Shown: piece by piece, positions 27,170 to 40,066 of the stretch
Layout of the letters: the number at the start of each line of letters is the position of its first letter
Position numbering within the stretch: position 1 is the stretch's first letter
Position numbers and translations under genes: made by a program
Assembly (NCBI GenBank): GCA_963678705.1
Contig: OY783213.1
Span: forward strand, 10,792,451-10,856,450
Length of the DNA stretch: 64,000 bases
From: Panorpa germanica
Lineage: Eukaryota > Arthropoda > Insecta > Mecoptera > Panorpidae
Reading direction: 5' to 3'
The notes under the pieces: model-generated
Told to the model about the DNA's origin: nothing
Seen by the model: only the letters and a program-made list of their open reading frames with translations
Database searches by the model: none

Positions 27170-27548
27170 GCTCCGGAAAGATGTTCATTTGGTAGGAAGA
27201 TGTTAACAGGTAGGTAATTTATATAGAAAAAAATTATCTGTTTGATTATAGGAACAAAAATTGTTTTACTATTAGTTTTTGTAATGAACATGTAATGTCA
27301 TTCTGTGTTTAATTGGATTAGCGCGGTGAAAGGGGGGGGGGGGTGATGTATGGAATATACATTGATTTTGTTCATTATTTTTAACGTAAATTTTTCAAAG
27401 GTCTATATTTTTTAATATTACGTTTTCGCTTATGCAAAATATGTTTACTAGTAATTTCTCTTTGTTTTTTTAAGTTTTGCAATATATATTCTAATTTAAA
27501 TATCTTGTTGCAGCTCCTTAAGATGGTTGGACTGTTCTTTCAGCGTTG
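27170..27548 (+). ncRNA. possible pair of small non-coding exons (27170-27209 and 27514-27548)
   Basis: Two very short stretches are each bounded by good splice signals on the plus strand. One is TGTTTTCAG|27170-27209|GTAGGT and the other is CTTGTTGCAG|27514-27548|GTAAGTG. Joined, the only open frame hits a stop eight bases into the second piece, so they would be UTR or long non-coding RNA exons rather than coding. No first or last exon could be placed. A 12-G run lies between them at 27332-27343. The call rests only on splice consensus and could be chance. Confidence 0.2.
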
Positions 27549-29198
27549 GTAAGTGCCTTTATGTATCTACCTGCATCTTAGTAAGATTTTTGTAAATACT
27601 GTTTTAAATTTAATTATATCAAAGCCTTATTTTGTAACTTTTTCTCTCACGTCAGGCATCATGAATTGGATAAGTGTGATATTCATTTGTTTGTTTTTAT
27701 TGGTAAATAAAAACTTAACCTCAAATTGCATTTTCACTACTAATTGTAACTACTACACTAAAACAGTCACCGTAACGTTTTATTTACAGAAATTATGGAA
27801 AAATTGAAATAAATTTGAATGTAATTTTACGTATGGTAATTAAAGTCAATAACATTTGTTTGTTCGGAAATACAACCGCGTAAAAAATATCACCCTTTTC
27901 AAATGCGCAAATGTAATACATACAATAAACATTAGCCCAGTGCTTTAGTTGCAAATGAAATAACTTTATTGAACCAATCAAATTTCATGATGGCTACGTG
28001 CTCATAAAATGGAGCCTCTCAATTTACTTTATCAGGTTGATGGTCATATTGCTGGTGTAATCAGTGTAACTGTAAAATATACATATTAAAATTTCAACTG
28101 AATTTTAAATTACAAATCATTAAAATTGTACGAGTAATGACCGAAGGGCTGTCGTAAGAGTCTTATAATAAAACATGGCCCCGCTTGGGTATTCCCAAAA
28201 AATATATGTTTAAAACGTAATTACCCAAAAAAAAAAAAAATTATACTATTAAATTTGTCACCAACTATGATAAAAAAATATCAATTATCTAAAAACCAAT
28301 TAAATATTTATATTCACAAAACATCAATTAAGAAAACTAAAATAATATTTCTTTCTATAAAAAAAATAAAAATATTTCTTTCTAATTTATTGCATCAGCT
28401 GATGGAAAATTCCACGAGTAACAAATTAATTAGGTCACTCGGTCATTGACCTTGACAAGCATCTACCGATAGCGAAAGGGGGCGGGACTTAAACAAAAAT
28501 CATCTCTAATTTTATTTAAAATAATTTTGAATTGTGTATTGTTTACATTCCATTAGCGAAACGTCGGGTATGTACGGAACACTTCGTAACTTTAGATTTG
28601 TTCATTTATAAACAAAGGGGGAGGTTCTTGCAAATTAGTTAAAATAATATTGAATTAATTTATCATCTTTTTTGTATGTAGTTGTGCGATGTTATAAACT
28701 TTTAAAACATTTATGGAAAATTTTTCTTTTTGGTTATTTATTTAGGGTTAACCTAGCATAATAAAACTTACCTGTTATATACATATACAATTTTATCTAA
28801 TATACAACGTTTTGTGACCTATTTTATAGTTTTTTGAAGAATAAATGTACCTGTTTCTGCATTTTAAAAAATCTTAAAAACATTTAGAATAACTATAAAA
28901 TAATAAATGAAGACTCCTTTAGATTTATTTATTACTACATTTTGGTTAAATAAAATATTACATAAATCTAACGTAAAATCCAAGTTTTGCCGGTATTTTA
29001 TATAACAAAAAAGAAATTCTTAGTATTTTAATTCCCTGTTCCTATTGTCACGTCTTGCTACACATTGTGGAGACAGATTTAAAAAAAAATTCTTTAGTGT
29101 TATTTTGTGATTTTAGATTATATAAAACGTCACGAATCTTGTGATAGCTCTCACATACTCTTATCACGTCTTGTCACACTTTGAGAAGCCACTGCGAC
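27549..29198. other. AT-rich intergenic stretch
   Basis: It holds a poly(A) run at about 28226-28238 and several short ORFs without family motifs. Nothing else was recognised. Confidence 0.4.
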
Positions 29199-29891
29199 TT
29201 AAGAGGGGAGGGGGTGAAAAAGTCAAAACGATAAAAAAATAGCATATTTTCGATAATGTTTTTTGACGACAAGTTAATATATAATTATTTCTATAATTAC
29301 TACATGATAAAATAACATTTAAAGAATACTTTGTGAAATTTTCATAAATAAATATCAAGAAATGAGGCATTGACAGCGAATCTTCGCAGACGTCACAAAA
29401 AAAAGTAACATTGCGGTGCCACTTATAATTCGTCACTTGATTTTCTGAAATCGAAAATCCAAAATGATTTCATTAGTTGATAAGTTCCTGTAGGTAACGC
29501 TGTCGAGTTTTTTTCTTTTTACTGATTTATAAATTTTTTACAGCACAGAAAAATCAGAAACTTTGTTATTTTAAAATACGTCAAAATTAAAAAATTAAAC
29601 AAACTCGACAGCGTTACCTCGGCATTTATGTAAAGAAAGAGTGTGCAAATTGTAAAAGAATCGGTCCTGTAGATTTTAAGCTAGAGAGGGCACCGACTCT
29701 GAAAAACGCATTTAAAAGTTTCAAAGTAACACGAAAGTAGACTAGAGAGGTGAAGACTTAAAACTCTATATCTCCGACAATTTTACTCCAATCGATTTCA
29801 AATTTTCACACAATAAACTTAATATGTTGTACATTAATATAAATAATTGAAAGAAAATGAAAAAAAAAGTTGAAACCTTACCCCCTTTTAA
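29199..29891. mobile_element. TTAA-flanked non-autonomous element, family Z copy 1
   Basis: Left end TTAAGAGGGGAGGGGGTGAA; right end, read inward on the minus strand, TTAAAAGGGGGTAAGGTTTC. The length is 693 bp. The interior matches the copies at 42216-42863 and 56953-57565, for example in GAAATGAGGCATTGACAGCG and the shared segment around CTCTATATC and CACACAATAAACTTAATATG. There is no transposase ORF. Confidence 0.85.
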
Positions 29892-31709
29892 TTAATGGAT
29901 GGCCTTAACTAATGAATTTTAACTACAGAAATTTGTTTAAAATTTTAGTGTTGATACAAATAAATATTAAGGGTCTGAGCTTGCTTAGGGCTACAAATAT
30001 TCTAGATGCGGCTCTGGATTCTAACGTTGTTATTTTCAAATAAAAATCAAGCTACATCTAATCTCATGTCCAATCCAATATTTTTCCAACGCAACCTAGT
30101 CCTAGTAATTGAGTAAATACGTATTTGATCTCATTGAAGCTACTCAAAGAAAGACAATAAACACTTTTCATGTATTTTTTATTGGTCTGATATTTATCTG
30201 AAATACTTAATTCCACGTTACTTTGGTTGCCTACCCCCTAGGAACACGTTCGATGTGTAAAAACGTGATAAATCAGCAAAACGTATTCTTTAGTAGCTAT
30301 AAAAATATATAATAAGAAAAAAAATATGAAAAAGTTATCATGAAAATATATTTTCTAGTCTCGTCCGAACACAGAATTATTTATAAGAGTAAAATAAATA
30401 AGCTATTAAATTTTGTTTCCGTTTTACATAGAAAAAGTATATGGAAAAATTATCCATTGCCTTCTTTTTTTTGTAAAAGGTTCGTTTTTATGAAAATTTA
30501 TGAATAGTTTTTCATTTTTGTTGAAAAATAAATTAAAAATACTAGAGTGCACCTTTGGTAGTACGAAAATATTCAAAAGGAAAAACTATTCATTTCTATG
30601 ATGTAGATCAAAGGTTCTCAAAGCCCGGGTAACCCAAACAAAAAGAAACGGCGAAAATTGAAAAAATACAAAATATCAAGACCTTCGAACATTAAATATG
30701 ACATGTTGCGCATTTGCATTTAAAATGATTTTAAAATCTAAAGTAGTCTTTTTTAGAAGGATTGGTGCTGATTAAATATTACTAGGTTTCGCTATGTAAA
30801 ATATTACATGAAACAAAGTATTCATATTTTGTGTTTTGCGGAATATGAAGTATTTACCTTTATGTAATAATATATGTAGATACATTTTACATAATTCTAC
30901 ATATTTATATAATATTGCAATCCAGGGCCTTAATACGAATCTAAACCGACACTGATGACATCGTCTTAATTTTATAAAATAAAAATAAAAATCATAATTT
31001 CAGAAAATTGAACTATAAAATTAAGACAACATTTAATATAGAACATATAAAGTAAAATATAAAGTTGTAAAAAGTTTTATATTTAAGAAATAAAACTATA
31101 AAATAAGACGTTTGTACGACGTCGCATTAGTGCTACTTACTGGCAGTAGGGCGTCGTAAATTGAGCATGCTAGTTAGAGTAACAAAAAACAAAAACAGTG
31201 CAAAACAATTTTATTGTATTTTTTAATTGATCATTAAAATAGTAGTTAATTGCATTTATCAAATACAAACATTTCGTTAAGATTAATAACTTGATATGGT
31301 AGAAACATAAAATCAATGGTCAATCAGTGTCGGATTAGAACAATGGAAGACTATAAGCTACGGGTGTCTTTATCTATTTTCACCTCTTGTTTCAAATGAG
31401 CTCTATTTGGCATTAACATTTGTATAATTCCCTGAAGAGAGTTCAACAAAGAAATCGAAAAGAAAAAGACAGTTTCAATAAATTCGGGGAAAAATGTGAG
31501 GACGCTAACAATCTTAGAAGTTTTTCTCTACGAAACAGGAAATTTTAGGAAAAAGAGATGCAGAAAACCGTTTTCGAGCCACTATACAAAAAACAGTATC
31601 AAACATATAAGAAAATAAACATATAAACATACATTTGGAACATTGTAATATAGGATAAAAACATTACTACTTTTCATGGAAATATTGCGTTTCTCTATTG
31701 ATTTTAAAT
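29892..31709. other. AT-rich intergenic stretch
   Basis: No gene, RNA gene or repeat family was recognised. Confidence 0.4.
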
Positions 31710-31937
31710 GACTGCTCTTGTTGAACTATCCATAAAACAACCGGTCTTGTTGTGAAACATCCATAAAATAACCGCTCTTGTTGAAACATCCATAACATGA
31801 TCGCCCTTATTGAAACATCCATAAAAAACCGCTCTTGTCCTTATTGAAACATCCATAAAATAATCGCTCTTGTTGATACATCCATAAAATAATCGCCCTT
31901 ATTGAAACATTCATAAAATGACCGCTCTTGTTGAAAG
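31710..31937 (+). repeat. ~30-bp minisatellite, about 7.5 units
   Basis: Units of the form GCTCTTGTTGAAACATCCAT followed by AAAATAACC start near 31713, 31744, 31774, 31803, 31831, 31866, 31896 and 31924. Spacing is mostly 28-31 bp, with one 35-bp unit carrying an internal duplication. Frame-shifting spacings argue against coding. Confidence 0.9.
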
Positions 31938-32549
31938 ACTCTATATAATTTTCTATTTTATTTTTAAAGTTTGAAAATCACTCTCATATAGACAACATAT
32001 TCGCACATGCAAGTATATAATAGATACTAGATGTAACAAATTAAATATTGATTCTGCAATGTGTTTGGTACAAATTAGATCGTATTATGGCGGTTCTACT
32101 AAGTTTGTTTTTATTTGGAATTATCCGTTAATGCAGTGTCCGTTAGCTCCATTGAAATGCATGCATTTGAAGCTAAACACAGTGTGACGTCAGAGAAAAC
32201 AATAAGTTGTTAGTAACAGCTGTTGTTACGTTGGTACTTGCTTGTTGCCAGTTGCCAGTACTGTGTAAAGTGTTAACTGCAAACTGTAAAATAAACAAAT
32301 GCTTTTCTGTATAGAATTTGTTTTATGTTTAAAGTTATTGAAATCCAAAACACTCATTCGATTATAAGAACCATTAATGGTCACAGTTGTTTCATTCTAG
32401 CGAAATTCAAGATGTAATACTATTTATGACGTCAGAGGGTATATGGAAGTGATGTTTTAAAGTCAGCTTTAAATGTAATTTTACTAGAAACGATAACCTC
32501 TTACCATGTTGGTAGTTTGAGTGGTCTCAGTTAGTCAATCAACTTATAT

Positions 32550-32766
32550 TATAGTCCAAATCACGATAGTTCGGCGGCAACTTATACTTAAAAGAGGTTA
32601 TAAAGCGGTATAAATCTATAATACGGTAATGAATTTTATTTTATTCGTTTCTATACACATTATAGAAAAATAAGTAAGTCAGTGCTTTTTAGTTATACCG
32701 ACAGTTTATACCCCACAACTTGTTTTAAGTATGAGTCACCGCCGAACTCTCGTAATTTGAACTATA
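32550..32766. mobile_element. 217-bp MITE, family X copy 2
   Basis: It is nearly identical to 8772-8989, with the same orientation, the same GC-rich inverted ends (GTTCGGCGGC..CCGCCGAAC) and the same outermost TATAG/CTATA. The two copies differ by scattered substitutions and a few single-base indels. Confidence 0.85.
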
Positions 32767-33524
32767 ACATCAAATTTAAATTTAATCAAATTCTATAGAA
32801 AAGTGATAATACTAGTACAAGATTTTAATTCTGATTTTCCATAGAATTTGAAATATAGTAGGTTTCTGAAAATCTTCAATAAGATTTATTATCCTAACAC
32901 TATCCTAAAAATAGATCTAAAATCTCGATAAGAATAAAAATATAAAATCTACATCGGCAAGCAATTTCTATGTGACACATTTTCACAATGTGACACCGAT
33001 AATGTATTACAAAATTATATTTTTTAAGTGAAAGATGATTTTGGATTTCTTGAATTTCACCCTCTTATGAATTTCCTTACATTATTATGATCGTTATTCG
33101 TTTCCCACTACTTAGTAGTTAATCTGACACTCTGTAAGCACACCCACCTCCTATCGCACCCCTCTCATTCCACCCTTTAACCCCTCGTGAATGGTTCGAG
33201 CTGATAACTGATACGTATAACAGATGATATTTATCAACCTCACACATCTTGGCTCTGGAGCATTGACATCGGTCTGAGCCTTGGAGCTGGAGGTCAACTC
33301 TGATTTATTTAGATAACCAACCCATATCGGATGGAGATTTAGGTACAAAAAGTTTAATCCAATCTATTACTATAGGATATATGTATATATAACTATATTA
33401 CGAACCTCTATAGCAGTATGATTGAACGTTTTATACAAAGAATAAACAAAACAGTGTTATTGTGGTGGACTATCATCGAGGCGCAAAAAGCGCGCGTATT
33501 TCAAATTCAAAAAATAAGTTTCAA
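32767..33524. other. stretch downstream of the beat-like exon
   Basis: A relatively GC-rich patch at about 33130-33330 contains a 65-codon minus-strand ORF without family motifs. If the preceding exon is spliced at 33542, a further beat exon would be expected in this direction, but I could not identify one. Otherwise this would be 3' UTR and intergenic sequence. Confidence 0.4.
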
Positions 33525-33800
33525 TTATGTGTCTTCTTTACCTGCGTTGATTGGCCACGCAAGCTTTTGATTTCGAAGCTGCGCATGTGCAGTAAATAAA
33601 GTTGCCGAAGCAGACGCTTGTCTAGGTTGCGGAGATGATCTAACTAGAAGTATCCTCGCCACACACCTCAGCCGTAACACAGCACTGGGCCCCAGAAAAA
33701 GCCTCCGTTCTGCAGGCATGTGCAAGGAAACGGAGCGAGAAACTAGCCCCAAATCATCTGCTGGAGATGATACAGGAATTGACATCAACGAATTGTGCGC
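33525..33800 (-). CDS. beaten-path (beat) family exon: second immunoglobulin domain, C-terminal part
   Basis: The acceptor ATTATTTCAG ends at 33801 and the exon opens in phase 0 with AHNSLM. It contains DDLGLVSRSVSLHM, then FLGPSAVLRLRCVARI. I read this as the region in beat proteins where a 'GL...L.F...F..G...LRC.A.I' segment supplies the second Ig cysteine. Beat proteins are secreted or membrane-anchored neuronal Ig-superfamily proteins that bind Side receptors in axon guidance. Two endings are possible: the frame stops at 33525-33527, or the exon splices at a GTAAAG donor (last base 33542), which would need an unseen further exon. The exon is near 50% GC against an AT-rich background. It joins in phase to the exon at 59180-59313. 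Family assignment is from recalled motifs. Confidence 0.7.
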   Translation of the reverse strand, partial: AHNSLMSIPVSSPADDLGLVSRSVSLHMPAERRLFLGPSAVLRLRCVARILLVRSSPQPRQASASATLFTAHAQLRNQKLAWPINAGKEDT

Positions 33801-34256
33801 CTGAAATAATTATAAATGTAATTAGTAAATTATCAAATTAGGGGGAACTAGAAGTTCTGGTTATATGTGTATACTGTTACTTATATATGAATATATATAT
33901 AAATGAAAACTTAATTAGATAGACTTAGCACACAATGAATGCGCCACTGCCTATTGCTTGACTATTAAGTTGCAAATCGATTGTCATTTTAGTACACTGT
34001 TATCATCTATATCTAACTATATAACCATGAAGTGATGTTTCACCTTAAGGCAACATTAGTAGCATTTTCTTAATATCAGTTGTTGTCACAGTATACACGT
34101 ATTTTTTGCTACATATAAATTCAATGCGTTTTATGAATGTTCTAAGATTTAATATCTCTCTAGCCTACTAACTGTCATATGTGTTTGAAAATATTATTTC
34201 AGTGTTTCGTTCTTTTATGACAAATAAGCTGCAAATGTAATTTTAACTTTCCGAAA

Positions 34257-34287
34257 AGGAAGAAGAAGAAGAAGAAGAAGAAAAAAT
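34257..34287 (+). repeat. (GAA)n microsatellite
   Basis: About eight AGA/GAA repeats. Confidence 0.95.
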
Positions 34288-35069
34288 AAAGTTTTTATAA
34301 GACGGTATATAGTCAATAGGTAATCAAACTGAAACTTTAAAAAACTTAGTTTTGAATTGAACTAAAGTAAGAATGTAACACGAAGAATATATTCTATAAG
34401 ATTAGGTTCATATTGATCGGATCGGTGGAACGTTGCACGACATTGGCGTCCACTAGGGGGCAAGCAAGGAATATATCCTCTTCTTTATAGATTTAGTAAG
34501 TTTTAAACGGATCCTGTAGTCGAATGTTACGCTAATTCCAAATCTGTAATTAATTTTTATGTTTACGAGTTATCGGCGTTTCAACGGTTAAATAATGAAT
34601 CGATTTCAAAATGGCTGCCAGATTTGGATTCAGTTATTTTTTTTTGTGTTCGTTCAGATAAAAAACAGATGTATTGTTTTTGATCTTAGAAATTTTGTAT
34701 CCCGTCTATCGATTTTTTTAGGGGCGGCTATGCTGCAAAATGTTATCAGCAAAAATAAATGTTTAAAGACGTAAAAACGTAACCATTGTGTAGAATAAGT
34801 GTTAAACAATGATCCAAGTCTTGTTAAAGATTATAAATGAAAGGGAATTTTTCAATAAAGAATATCGATATTATGTTTGTATATATATATACATATATGT
34901 GTGTGTGAATGTGTGTTAGTTGCTAAAGGTAAAAAATGTAAATTGGACTTATTGAAATCAATTGAAAACCTTTGTCATGTCAATCATTCTAATTTCCATC
35001 ACAATGGGCTTTAAAACATACATACATCAGCGGAATGTTAAAGAAAGAATTTAAATGAAATAAGAATAC

Positions 35070-35071
<2 letters not shown>

Positions 35072-35163
<92 letters not shown>

Positions 35164-35175
35164 ATTTATATATAT
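35072..35175. repeat. (TA)n microsatellite
   Basis: About 100 bp of TA dinucleotides with two TTTA interruptions near the right end. Confidence 0.98.
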
Positions 35176-36138
35176 CTGTCTGTATCATTCTTTGATATAG
35201 CTTCACTGTAACAGAAGTTATTCTTTGTTAATTTTTACTTGCAATATTTTAACAAGGAAGCCAATATTGATAAGAGAATAGTGTCCCAGAATTAATGGCG
35301 CATAGTAATTGAATGGCGATTCTGGATCCTTAGTGTCACAACAAAAAGTTTCTTTTTTTTGGTTCAGTTGTAGAATCTGATACCTTTCACCTCTACAGTA
35401 TCAATTTCAGCAGATTTTCAGATGAAAATAAGAAATTAACATTTTAGAGATAGAGCTGCACCTATTTGGTAGACATTACATTTTTTGCGTTGAACAACTG
35501 CCTGATACTTTGATCATACCATGATATCTAAAAATAGTAATTTACTTGATCTTCAAGTTGTCAGTTATCTAGAATTATCTCACCTTATTTTAAAGCATCC
35601 ACCTTAAAAAGATTCCAAATTTGAACGTTTCGTTTTAGTGAAATGAAACTAACAATACAATAGCTTTAGAGGAGGAAGGTATTGTGTCAGTATTTCTGTA
35701 CAGTGAAACGTGTCACAGAAACTCTGGATCGTATCTCATTCCCACCTTTCCTGTTCCAGTATCCCATATTCCATAATCGATATAGAATCATCTGTCACAG
35801 GATAAGATGTGGCAAATAAATTGAAATGTGTGTGCTGTCAAATAACACCATATCTGGCGTTTAACTGACATGGTAAATGATGTTCGTGACCAGTTTTTTC
35901 TTAAAGATAAGTGATTTGATTTGAGCAAAAGGTCGGATGTACTTATACAAGGAGTGTGGTAGGTTTTCTTCTTGTGCGAGTATGTTACAGTAACGATGGA
36001 ACTGATAGCTAGAGCAAACTTTTAAAGGTATTGCTTAAAGCAGCATCTATAGTAGAATAAAGTAACGACTCGAAAATATGAGCTTTAATCAAAAGCGCCA
36101 GAAGGATGGTGCACTTACACCCTCTGTTAAGTGTTTGA

Positions 36139-36235
36139 ATAAAAACTTAAGGTGTCTAGGTTGTTGCCCCAATTTGTTCAATACCTTGTTAATAAATTCA
36201 ATCCTCTCCTCCTCTACCCTTTTCCTATGAAAACT
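36139..36235 (-). repeat. family W repeat fragment with a conserved short peptide, copy 1
   Basis: This ~95-bp segment also occurs at 49544-49636. On the minus strand both translate to VLNK-(L/F)-GQQPRHLKFLFK, preceded in both by HRKR.EE. Of three differences in the best-matched 48 bases, two are synonymous in this frame. It is probably a piece of a transposon or duplicated gene coding region. The protein family was not recognised. Confidence 0.6.
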
Positions 36236-38728
36236 GAGCCTTGCACTTTCTTGAAAGAATCCGGCGCCCATGAATTAATACTTTATTATCTATAGAAGGT
36301 TATCCATTACCGTCACACAAATTGTATGATTTTTAAAAGCCCTCGTCGTTCCCATTCGATTTGAGAATCGAACGAATTATGACGTCACACATTCGAAAAA
36401 GAAATTCATGTTACTCTTATTTTCCTATAATAATGCAGGTATAAATTAAAGCCATGTTTTTCAATTATTTTACTACACTAGAAATATTAATTACGTTTGC
36501 AAATAGATTTTATGCCTTGGATAACACATATTAGTCATGCCTAGAAGCCCGTCTGTCCGTCTGGCAAGCACTGCTGTCTCAGATTCTATGGACGTATCTC
36601 ATCTGTTATACATAGATTCTATATAATTAAATTTCACTATTTAGTAATGTATCTCATGCGTTACGTAATGTTTTACATTGTAATCAAATTTAATTACAAT
36701 AATGAAATAATATGAAGCACTTGTAAATAAATGATTACTGTAGATGTAGATGTACAATTAAATCTCAGATAATGAGATTTTAAGACTGGAAATTGTAAAA
36801 GGAAATCCAGAAGAACTTTATTAAGGATTCTGTATCATTGTTAAACAATATAAGAAATTACAACACGGATTTATATTCAGGTATTACCGAGACTCAATTG
36901 AAATTTGACTTTGTTGAATTTGAATTTGTTAATAATTATGTGCTTCACTTTTAAAGAATTATTACATCGATCACCTTAATACATTGTCAACAATTTTAAG
37001 GCCTCAGGCTCTCGCCTCATGCACCTACGTAAATTCGAAATTAAAACTAAAAACTAAAACACTAGAAGAAACAAATACTATGTTCTGTGATTAAAACGGT
37101 AAGTGGGAATAATAGCTAAACTGTTTTTATAACATTGTATTAGCATTTCCATTATAGCTATAGCTCATTTTAAACAAGTCTATAGAACCATTAATTTTAC
37201 TAAAAGTAATAACGTAATATTCACTTTTGTAAACTGTGATTTAATTTAATTTATATTAAAATTGACAGGTTAAAGTGAAACTTCGTAAAAGTTACAACTC
37301 ATATACCATATAAAAGAGTATTCCGGAAGTAAGTGGAGGGAGAGGATGAGAGGGTTAACAGAACACCCTATATATATCTTAACGAACGGAAATGAAGAAA
37401 GTTCAGAAAATAAACCGCAACTGTGATGAGTAGGATCTCATCATTCGGTCTGTAATTAACTTTATTATTAACTCCAGGTTATTGATTTTTATTAAGTCAA
37501 CGCGCTCTTTGAAAAGTTCTTTTATAAAAACTCGCTGTAACGATTGTAACAAATTAAAAATACAGTTATCTCCATTATTCTTGAACCCCAATTAAATATC
37601 TAAAATGTATTTTTAATTTGTTTTCATTTTAATAGGTATATAATTATACTATATGTTAAATTGTCTAAAAGTATAAAAAACTGTGTTGTTAAAAATAAAG
37701 TATAAAAAGGGGTACTACCTAGTAAACCACAGAGATTCACTTAAAAGTTGTATTCATTTAAATTAGTCGAAGTTTGGGGCTGTAATTGTTGTTATAAACT
37801 TCGTTTACCCGAACAAAGTCTTGTTAAAACGAATAAAAGTTCGACCACAATTTGTTTTCTGGAGATGCATTGATTTTGGTTTCAAACTTAATTCAATTTT
37901 GATGTTTCTTTACATTTCTATCACATGCAACCATTTGTGACAAGACTTTATTAAAAACACACCAGTTTCCGTTCGATCTGGTGGCACTCGTTTAAATTGT
38001 GATCGTAGTGGTATACCACTCGTGCCATCGGTGAGCAACGTTCGGTTCACTATCATATTTCATTCCCCTTCTTGACAAAGACACACCAGTGATCCATATT
38101 AATTTGAGATATTTCTCTCCCAACGTTATACCTTAAGTTCCATCTTCCTCGTACATATGCAGATAATTTCTGCGAGTTTAGGACCTATAAAGACTGGCAT
38201 CGCACACCTCTAGGAGTGGAGGAAAATCGACCATAACTTATAGCACACAGGGTAGTGCTTAACTACTACTCCTCTGCTTTTAAAATCAATATTTTTTACA
38301 GTGTAGGGTTTCACACTAAATATCTGAATTATTTGTAGAGTTCTTGTTTACTCAGTCATAAAAAATAAACGCAACATAAAAATAAATAATAAAAACTGAT
38401 GAAACCTAGTCAAAACAAATCAATCAAGAAGGAAGGAGACTTTTATTTTTCTTTTTTCTTTTAGTTTTATCATCATTATGCCATGCCAATCTAGCATGTC
38501 AAATTAATCCTTTAACTCCGATAGTTCATGTTCAATATAGAAGTTTGTAATAATGAAGATAAGGGCATAAGACCTGCTCAAATTTAATATATCTTATATT
38601 GAATCGAATCTCGCAGCATCCATCGTGTAGCAGCGATTAACGTAGAACGGTAAACGGAAGTTGAATGGGCCGGAGTCAAACTCTGAGCTATGCTACTACG
38701 TGATATCCATAATAGCTCCTTTATCCAT

Positions 38729-38990
38729 TTAGGCCTAGATCACACTGAGATTTTTTCCGCGTAGTTTTTTAACACATGGAAACATATGAGCATGCACACA
38801 CCACAGGTTTTTAATTTTCTTTGTGTTACAAAGCCGCAAGAAAAAACCGCTGAGGTTTAAATCGCAGTGTGATCTAGGCCTTACAAATCCGCCAGAAAAA
38901 ACTGCTGAGGTTTAAATCGCAGTGCGTTCAAGGCCTTAGGGCTAGACCTGACAGAGGAATAAATCCGCGAGGTTTTTTACTACGGGGTTT
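38729..38990. mobile_element. small MITE with inverted ends TAGGCCTAGATCACACTG, with a duplicated terminal arm
   Basis: The left end TTAGGCCTAGATCACACTGA pairs with the right end CAGTGTGATCTAGGCCTTA (to 38882), a 154-bp element. A second right arm (ACTGCTGAGGTTTAAATCGC .. AAGGCCTTA) follows to 38938. A second left-arm-like segment (TTAGGGCTAGACCTGACAGA .. ATCCGCGAGG) follows that. The layout is therefore left-right-right-left, either two copies or one copy with a duplicated end. Confidence 0.7.
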
Positions 38991-39454
38991 CAATTCTGCA
39001 TACTAAAAGTTACCTAGCACATACTACAGATAAATTCATCTGAGTTCTTCACCCCGCCAAGAACTGCTTTTATACTGTTGTATTTATATATCTTGTCTTG
39101 TTAATGAATCCTCAAAGAGATGAAGCAACAGATGCCATACTGCTCCAAAGAGATACGCCGACAATACCATATGGGTTTTGAAGAATTAATTCCGTAGTGC
39201 AAACTATGTATTCTACAACAGCAGATTTCTAATCGGTATAAAATTTATACCAAATATAAAGGCAGTCTAGACAGGCTTATTATCAGTTTATACCTGGTAT
39301 AAATTTTATAACAGGTTTATTTGTAAGGCTGTAGAAGTTCGAAGGAAAGCATTAAAGACCTTTTGTAGATTAGATTTTGGATCATTGAAAAACGAATATT
39401 TATTTTCATTTCTTTATATTAGAAACAGAGCTTTTTGTCCTATTTCATATGGAA

Positions 39455-39487
39455 GTCCCCACTGAACTCTCGTAATTTGAACTATAC
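39455..39487. mobile_element. solo right terminus related to family X
   Basis: CACTGAACTCTCGTAATTTG followed by AACTATA matches the right end of the family X MITE. No intact left end was found nearby. A palindromic TATACC-rich stretch at 39235-39310 may be the diverged interior. Confidence 0.5.
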
Positions 39488-39965
39488 ATATAGTACTGCA
39501 TATACTCGTACTGCAGGACACAGAATGTCGTCGAAATAATTGAATTCCGGTTGATGAATGGATGGTTCGTGGCATAAATGAAAACCACCATCACATCCAA
39601 TGAAAACATACATCACCACTGAACTCTGTCTAAGTACTTGTACGAGTACAATGTATATTAATAGAGTAATGCCTGCGAAAATGTGACTCAATTAAGAGGG
39701 CCTAACATAATGTACCATAACAATGGAGCTCTACACTCAATGTGGTGGTATTATGGTTAAATTAAGTGAAGCACATTGTCAAGCGCCATCTACGAGCTTG
39801 TTTTGTGTTTATCGTTACTTTACTAACTATGAATTATGCATTAACATGTTCATTATATTTTTAATTACCACAATTCTCTAATGAAACGTAATCCATCTTA
39901 AAATGTTTTGGAAAAACATTAATGGCGCTAACATCATTTTGTGGACTTACCGGTAGAAAATCGTC

Positions 39966-40020
39966 GCGATGATATCGTAGTCACGATATAATCGTAATCA
40001 CGATAAAATCGCAGTAACGA
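39966..40020. repeat. short tandem repeat, ~17-bp unit
   Basis: There are three units of the form ATCGTARTCACGATA-A with small changes. Confidence 0.7.
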
Positions 40021-40066
40021 TATTTTTTATTAAATATTTAATGAACGATTTCTTGTTATATGTAAA

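Noticed and set aside
33151-33348. 65-codon minus-strand ORF just downstream of the beat-like exon
   Set aside because: GC-richer than average but no splice acceptor in frame, no Ig or anchor features; cannot be supported as the terminal exon.
38600-38700. tRNA-like segment around GGGCCGGAGTCAAACTCTGAGC
   Set aside because: Only a B-box-like sequence is visible; no matching A-box at the right spacing and no cloverleaf by eye.
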